Shown here: positions 4,885 to 5,992 of the stretch, in pieces | Numbering within the stretch: the first letter of the stretch is position 1 | Layout: each line of letters opens with the position of its first letter | Origin: Candidatus Izemoplasmatales bacterium | GTDB taxonomy: Bacteria > Bacillota_I > Bacilli_A > Izemoplasmatales > Hujiaoplasmataceae | Length of the DNA: 5,992 nt | NCBI GenBank assembly: GCA_028707415.1 | Contig: JAQWBC010000067.1 | Span: forward strand, 1 to 5,992 | Direction of reading: 5' to 3' | Program-made: the position numbers and the translations under genes | Notes under the pieces: model-generated | The model's input: only the letters and a program-made list of their open reading frames with translations | Told to the model about the DNA's origin: nothing | The model's database searches: none

Positions 4885-5532
4885 TTGGACAAGTTAGAGG
4901 CCAAGATAATAAAAATACTATCGTTATTCTTTTTCGGTGCGGCGATATTGTTTTTTTCTTTCATTATGGAAGGGGAGAAATGATGGCTTAATCCTATCCG
5001 GAATCATTTTTCTGTTTTTTTGATGACAAGAATTCTCTTTTTTTCCAAACCGGGATTAGTAATCACGAGAAACGAAATCAGGGTAAAAAAATCATCGGAT
5101 TATAAAACTTTCATGATTAATGATTATCGGTAATTTAGAATCAATGGAGATCAACGCGATAGTGTTTTGGTGGGATTTAAAGAAGAAGAAGAAGAAGAAA
5201 AAATCAAAGAGGAAAATATCTTGCTCGATATTTTTGACACGCCTTTACCTAAGATCCTAGAATTCATTCAAATTCAAATGAAGGGGAATATTGCATTGGA
5301 TGATCAGGCACAGTCCGCTGAACTCGAAGAATTTTCCAAAAAAATTGACAATTTTCGAAATAATAAATATGAGAAAGATTTTTTTCTAGGCATCCTTTCA
5401 TGCATATTTATCTTTCCCGGACTAGCTGTCGGCATGCATTTCCAACACACAATGACTTTAGTCACTTTGATTGCAGTACGGGTTTTTTTATGCATATGGG
5501 GCAAAGTGGCATACTACCTCATAATATTTTAA
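4885..5532 (+). pseudogene. Decayed two-TM gene with PH-like segment
   Basis: Reading from TTG 4885 (AAAGGA lies 10 bases upstream), the frame gives MDKLEAKIIKIL and a first membrane helix, then stops at TGA 4981. The frame one base on (4982-5020) gives a second hydrophobic helix, DGLILSGIIFLFF, ending at a T7 run. The first frame then resumes with FFSKPGLVITRNEIRV, stops at TAA 5131, and stays open to 5532 through an acidic GAA repeat (5181-5198), LLDIFDTPLPKILEFIQ and one or two more hydrophobic helices. Two TM helices followed by KPGLVIT..EI resemble two-TM/PH-like proteins such as the STM3941 type, from memory. Two frame changes and one in-frame stop point to a pseudogene; the homopolymer position leaves sequencing error possible for one of them. 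The open part from 5167 could in principle still be translated alone, but no good start site is seen. Confidence 0.55.
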
Positions 5533-5645
5533 AAAATATACTCGAAATTTCGAAGACTTGCCGGTTCTCTCTTATCGATAATCTGCCTGGTTTGCAATAT
5601 TTACTATTATTTTCTTTATTGATTTGTAGATAATTTTTTTATTTC

Positions 5646-5744
5646 TTGCATGGATCGACTGAAAATTGATGTATCGTTAGTTCAATTCTGGACCATACCA
5701 CCACTTGGAGCGCCAATAAGCCCTTTTCGAAGGGCTTTTTTGTT
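5646..5744 (+). repeat. tRNA-Phe 3'-half plus terminator, copy 3
   Basis: This is the second strong tRNA-like remnant. From 5654 it aligns ungapped with tRNA-Phe 5-95: 40 of 50 bases match over the tRNA part (5-54) and all match from 57 through the terminator. The anticodon loop CTGAAAA and T loop TTCAATT are intact, the anticodon stem still pairs (ATCGA/TTGAT), and ACCA is kept at the end. The 3' acceptor strand reads CCATACC instead of CTGGACC, and no partner strand exists upstream, so it is not a working tRNA. Together with copy 2 it forms direct repeats 2,696 bases apart around the ATPase unit. Confidence 0.88.
5718..5741 (+). terminator. Rho-independent terminator within repeat copy 3
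   Basis: The same eight-base-pair stem (5718-5725 with 5730-5737), TTCG loop and T run as at 69. It ends the decayed-gene block. Confidence 0.88.
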
Positions 5745-5992
5745 GGTTGTGGACACTTTGATGCTTATGAAATACTCTTTCAATTATTTCATTTTGCTTT
5801 TGTTTATGTTATCATTTTCAAGGACTTAAAACCCGCTATTATAAGATAGTATTTGTTTTTTGCTGTTTTTCGTATACTAAAGCTGAGAGTCAGAATATGA
5901 CTTTTGGCCGGCATCTTTACAAATATTTATGGAAGGAATACAATAAAGCCGAAGGGATGGTTAAACCCTGAGGCTCGACCTCGTAAAAATCT
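5745..5992. other. Downstream end of window, no convincing gene
   Basis: AT-rich DNA after repeat copy 3. TATACT at 5873-5878 could be a -10 but lacks a -35 at normal spacing. AGTCA (5888-5892) and TGACT (5898-5902) form a small hairpin. ATG 5897 opens a 24-codon frame ending at 5971, and another frame is open from TTG 5904 past the window end (...GWLNPEARPRKN); either could be the start of a gene continuing beyond the window, but neither has a good ribosome binding site. Confidence 0.35.

Noticed and set aside
5400..5633. 77-codon + strand ORF
   Set aside because: It lies out of frame within the last part of the decayed gene, has no ribosome binding site, and reads with Cys, His and Ser runs typical of a shadow frame.
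1..5992. CRISPR array or classical integron attC sites
   Set aside because: There are no short, evenly spaced repeats with unique spacers, and no attC core sites were recognised. The repeats present are tRNA-derived and irregularly spaced.

Overview
The window opens inside a tRNA-Phe(GAA) gene and runs through about 5.9 kb of accessory DNA downstream of it. AT-rich sequence, strong purine-rich ribosome binding sites, TATAAT-type promoters (two with an extended -10) and compact GC-stem/T-run terminators suggest a low-GC Gram-positive bacterium (Bacillota or a relative). TGA is used as a stop and TGG for Trp, so this is the standard bacterial code, not the Mycoplasma code. No finer placement is justified.

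Layout. Positions 1-92 hold the 3' half of tRNA-Phe and its terminator. Then come single genes, all on the + strand: an RDD-family membrane protein (228-650), a two-TM protein with a soluble C-terminal domain (757-1587), a 27-residue glycine-zipper membrane peptide starting at TTG (1679-1762), a small soluble helical protein (1962-2306), and a two-TM protein with a PH-like domain (2430-2942). At 2950-3047 the tRNA-Phe 3' half plus terminator recurs, without any 5' half. A gene-poor stretch (3050-3429) leads to an AAA_14/DUF4143 ATPase (3430-4689) and a decayed two-TM gene (4885-5532). A third copy of the tRNA 3' half plus terminator lies at 5646-5744. The last 250 bases hold no convincing gene.

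The most interesting signal is the repeat system. The three strong copies align without gaps from the anticodon arm through the terminator. The terminator block is identical in all three, while the tRNA part of copies 2 and 3 has diverged from copy 1 yet keeps a paired anticodon stem. Weaker matches to the anticodon-arm part of this repeat also occur, in the same orientation, in the gaps between the single genes (about 701, 1595, 1835, 2353 and 4821). The window therefore reads as tRNA, gene, repeat, gene, repeat and so on. It resembles either a tandem accretion of elements that integrated at the 3' end of tRNA-Phe or an integron-like cassette array whose boundary sites derive from a tRNA. No integrase lies in the window, so the mechanism is inferred.

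The cargo is mostly small, orphan and membrane-associated. No shared pathway is evident. The genes look like independently acquired accessory genes in separate short transcription units, with the three terminators closing the two large blocks.
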